NCBI GenBank assembly: GCA_029861675.1
Contig: JAOTYV010000084.1
Span: 1-15,510 of the forward strand
Source of the DNA: Alphaproteobacteria bacterium
GTDB taxonomy: Bacteria; Pseudomonadota; Alphaproteobacteria; UBA8366
Length of the DNA stretch: 15,510 nucleotides
Direction of reading: 5' to 3'
Shown: positions 13,372 through 15,510 of the stretch, piece by piece
Layout of the letters: each line of letters begins with the position of its first letter
Numbering within the stretch: the first letter of the stretch is position 1
Notes under the pieces: model-generated
What the model was told of the DNA's origin: nothing
The model's input: the letters and a program-made list of their open reading frames with translations, nothing else
Databases searched by the model: none
Position numbers and translations under genes: made by a program

Positions 13372-14319
13372 ATGGGCAATACCGCGCCAAATCTGACACG
13401 CCGCGCGCTGCTCGCCGCACTGGGCGCACACGGCCTGATTTTGGGACCGGGCGTGATTACCGGAGGTAGCCGCGTCCTGGCCGCCGCCAATCCGATCCTG
13501 AAGCGGCCGATCCCGACCAGCGGCCAGCGCATACCGGTGATCGGGATGGGTTCGTGGATTACCTTCAACGTCGGCGACGATGTCTCCTTGCGCGACCAGC
13601 GCGTCAAGGTGCTACAGGCATTTTTCGACCGGGGCGGTGGATTGATCGATTCGTCACCCATGTACGGATCGTCGGAGGAGGTTATCGGCTATTGCCTGAA
13701 GCGCATCACCAACAAGAATGCGCTATTCTCCGCCACCAAAGTGTGGACCCTGTCCCGCTGGATGGGCGTGCGGCAGATGAACGACTCGTTCAAACTGTGG
13801 GGCGTAAATCAGTTTGACCTGATGCAGATCCACAATCTGCTAGACTGGGAAACCCATCTGGAAACGCTGAAGGAATGGCGCGCCCAGGGACGCGTACGCT
13901 ATATCGGCATCACCACCTCGCATGGCAGTCGCCATGAAGAATTGGCCCGCATCATGGCGAGCGAGCCAATCGATTTCGTACAGTTCACATACAATGTGCT
14001 GGACCGCGAGGCCGAGCGCCGACTGTTGCCGCTAGCCGCCGAGCGCGGCCTGGCGGTCATCGTCAACCGGCCGTTCCGGCGCGGCGCGCTGTTCGGCCGG
14101 TTCGAAGGTCATCCCCTGCCCGCCTGGGCCGGCGAATTCGATTGCGCCAACTGGGCACAGTTCTTCCTCAAATTCATCGTCTCGCACCCGGCGGTCACCT
14201 GCGCCATCCCGGCGACCTCACGGGTCGATCACATGCAGGAAAACATGGGCGCGGCCTACGGACCGCTGCCCGACGCTCATATGCGCAAGCGCATGATCCA
14301 ATATGTCGACAGCCTGTAA
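13372..14319 (+). CDS. Aldo/keto reductase with putative Tat signal
   Basis: A 315-residue aldo/keto reductase, an NADPH-dependent carbonyl reductase fold. The catalytic tetrad is intact: Asp93 and Tyr98 in LIDSSPMYGSSE, Lys123 in SATKVW and His154 in MQIHN. The N-terminus carries a twin-arginine-like segment, LTRRALLAALGA (8-19), then a weakly hydrophobic stretch and a possible cleavage site at VLAAAN (35-40). This suggests Tat export of a folded, cofactor-loaded enzyme, as annotated for other aldo/keto reductases with Tat signals; export is inferred. GMGSW (58-62) begins the barrel. The start is supported by AGGAGA at 13361-13366. The next gene begins 6 bp after the stop, so the two are probably co-transcribed. 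The substrate is not known. Confidence 0.9.
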   Translation: MGNTAPNLTRRALLAALGAHGLILGPGVITGGSRVLAAANPILKRPIPTSGQRIPVIGMGSWITFNVGDDVSLRDQRVKVLQAFFDRGGGLIDSSPMYGSSEEVIGYCLKRITNKNALFSATKVWTLSRWMGVRQMNDSFKLWGVNQFDLMQIHNLLDWETHLETLKEWRAQGRVRYIGITTSHGSRHEELARIMASEPIDFVQFTYNVLDREAERRLLPLAAERGLAVIVNRPFRRGALFGRFEGHPLPAWAGEFDCANWAQFFLKFIVSHPAVTCAIPATSRVDHMQENMGAAYGPLPDAHMRKRMIQYVDSL

Positions 14320-14325
14320 TTCGCC

Positions 14326-14988
14326 ATGAGCCGCATGCTGCCGTTCACGCCGGAGGTCTTTTTTTCGCTGTTCGCGCAGTATAACGCGACGATTTGGCCC
14401 ATGCAGATTGTCGCCTACGTGTTGGGTCTGCTGGCGGTTTTTCTGACCCTGCGACCGCGCCGGGACGCCGGCAGGCTCATCGCCGCCATTCTGTCCGGGT
14501 TCTGGCTTTGGATCGGCATCGTCTACCACATTATGTTTTTCGCCACGATCAACTTCGCCGCGCCCGTGTTCGGCGTCGTTTTTATTGTCCAGGGGCTACT
14601 GCTCGCCTGGACCGGAGTGATGAAGGGCCAGCTCGAGTTCCGGTTTCGCGGCGATCTCTCCGGGTGGATCGGACTGGGATTCGCCGTTTTTGCCATGGCG
14701 GCCTATCCGCTGCTGGGCCTTTTCGCGGGACATGTCTGGCCGCGGGCGCCCATATTCGGCGTCGCCCCCTGTCCGACGACGATATTCACACTCGGCCTAT
14801 TGCTGCTGTCCGCGCGCCGCGTGCCGCTGTCTCTGCTGGCCATCCCGGTGTTGTGGTCCCTTGTCGGCGGATCGGCATCGTGGCTGCTCGGGGTTCCCGA
14901 GGACATCGCCCTACCCGTGGCGGGCATCGCCGGACTCGGGATGGCGATATGGAAAAACCGCAGGATGCCTCGCGCCGAGGCGGGGTGA
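14326..14988 (+). CDS. DUF6064 family integral membrane protein
   Basis: A 220-residue polytopic membrane protein with about six or seven hydrophobic helices (near residues 27-42, 50-71, 77-97, 112-134, 151-162, 167-186 and 195-209). The N-terminal LPFTPEVFFSLFAQYNATIWP and the internal FGVAPCPTTIFTLGLLLL are hallmarks I associate with the DUF6064 family, for which I know no established function. It begins 6 bp after the aldo/keto reductase without its own clear ribosome site, so it is probably translationally coupled. The conserved Asn20, Trp24, Pro25, Pro148, Cys149 and Pro150 are the residues most likely to matter. A membrane partner of the adjacent exported reductase is possible but unproven. 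Confidence 0.82.
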   Translation: MSRMLPFTPEVFFSLFAQYNATIWPMQIVAYVLGLLAVFLTLRPRRDAGRLIAAILSGFWLWIGIVYHIMFFATINFAAPVFGVVFIVQGLLLAWTGVMKGQLEFRFRGDLSGWIGLGFAVFAMAAYPLLGLFAGHVWPRAPIFGVAPCPTTIFTLGLLLLSARRVPLSLLAIPVLWSLVGGSASWLLGVPEDIALPVAGIAGLGMAIWKNRRMPRAEAG

Positions 14989-15021
14989 ACGGCGCGGCGC
15001 TTTTGCCAGGCCGCCGCAGGC

Positions 15022-15127
15022 TAGAGAAAATCCTGAGCGAACCGAAACGGTTGGCGACGACGTATTTGCGTAAAATCAAAGAGATAGACCATTTCACTTG
15101 AGTCAATCTAAACAAGAAATGGTCTAG
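15022..15127 (+). repeat. Structured intergenic repeat, copy C (about 106 bp)
   Basis: Third copy of the repeat, same orientation, starting 33 bp after the DUF6064 stop and ending 53 bp before the convergent enoyl-CoA hydratase stop. With the preceding base it is bounded by CTAG on both sides. It has the best 3' outer stem: TAGACCATTT pairs fully with AAATGGTCTA, then CTTG with CAAG after a bulge. The 5' stem GCGAACCG/CGGTTGGC has one G-G mismatch around the AAA loop. It lies about 9.8 kb from copy B, so the family is dispersed rather than a local tandem. Confidence 0.88.
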
Positions 15128-15180
15128 CGGCACGACCGCCGTCGTTGCGAATCGCAAAGTGGCCGCCGCCGCTATGCCCG

Positions 15181-15510
15181 CTACTGGTTCTTGAAGTTGC
15201 CCGGCCGTTTTTCGCGCCACGCCGCGATCGATTCCTTGTGATCCTCGCTCGAGCGGGCCAGCGTCATGTGCGACGAGATCATGTCGAGCGCACTGCGCAG
15301 ATCCATGTTGAGTCCCGCATACATCGACCGCTTGATCAGGCGCACCGAGATCGGCGACGAGTTCACCAGCCGCGACACATAGGTGCGGGTTTCTTCCATC
15401 AATTTGTCGTCCGGCACCACCTTGTTGACGAGGCCGATCCGCAGCGCCTCCTCGGCCAGGACGAAATCCGCGCTCCACAACATTTCCAGCGCCCGCGGCA
15501 CGCCGATGAT
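15181..15510 (-). CDS. Enoyl-CoA hydratase/isomerase (crotonase) family, C-terminal part (truncated by window edge)
   Basis: The minus-strand frame is open from the window end to the TAG at 15181-15183, giving the last ~109 residues of a crotonase-fold protein. The visible part starts just after the active-site region. It contains the typical ADFVLAEEALRIGLVNKVVP segment, then the trimerisation helices with SSPISVRLIKRSM and the common ending SEDHKESIAAWREKRPG. The oxyanion-hole and catalytic glutamate residues are outside the window, so hydratase, isomerase or other crotonase activity cannot be separated. It converges on the DUF6064 gene with repeat copy C between them. It could continue the CoA-ester pathway of the CoA-transferase and MaoC genes. 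Confidence 0.9.
   Translation of the reverse strand: MIGVPRALEMLWSADFVLAEEALRIGLVNKVVPDDKLMEETRTYVSRLVNSSPISVRLIKRSMYAGLNMDLRSALDMISSHMTLARSSEDHKESIAAWREKRPGNFKNQ

Overview
The window is GC-rich, protein-dense DNA with short intergenic gaps. Its gene families (Tct/Bug tripartite tricarboxylate transporter, class III CoA-transferase, TauD/TfdA dioxygenase, luciferase-like monooxygenase, MaoC pair, MmgE/PrpD) are typical of a metabolically versatile alphaproteobacterium, perhaps of the Rhodospirillales type. The taxonomic call is an inference from gene content and base composition. I see no rRNA, tRNA, CRISPR array, insertion sequence or phage gene.

Layout. 1-563 is the C-terminal part of a medium-chain dehydrogenase. 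818-3994 encodes a complete tripartite tricarboxylate transporter in the order substrate-binding protein, small membrane subunit, large membrane subunit (tctC-tctB-tctA). 4200-9066, same strand, holds four enzymes: an isocitrate lyase/PEP mutase-superfamily protein, an amidohydrolase-2 family protein, an enolase-superfamily (MR/MLE) protein and an MmgE/PrpD protein. The last three are tightly spaced and look co-transcribed. 9059-10264 (minus) is a CaiB/BaiF CoA-transferase. It is divergent from a TfdA-like Fe(II)/2-oxoglutarate dioxygenase (10388-11272), which runs tail to tail into a luciferase-like oxidoreductase (11273-12142, minus). 12255-13176 is a pair of MaoC-fold hydratase genes. 13372-14988 is a putative Tat-exported aldo/keto reductase followed by a DUF6064 membrane protein. 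The right edge (15181-15510, minus) is the C-terminus of an enoyl-CoA hydratase/isomerase.

Together the genes read as a catabolic island for one or more carboxylic acids. The transporter would import the acid. The lyase, amidohydrolase, enolase-superfamily and PrpD-type enzymes are suited to dehydration, decarboxylation or C-C cleavage of hydroxy-acids. The CoA-transferase, MaoC pair and crotonase would process a CoA thioester. The substrate cannot be read from the sequence, and no regulator is present.

The most unusual feature is a structured intergenic repeat of about 106 bp present in three same-orientation copies (3992-4096, 5163-5269, 15022-15127). Each follows a plus-strand gene. Two begin exactly at the stop codon of the preceding gene, and those two bracket the lyase-like gene. 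Each copy can form a short 5' hairpin and a bulged 3' hairpin. The lyase-like protein also lacks the catalytic Cys motif of isocitrate and methylisocitrate lyases.
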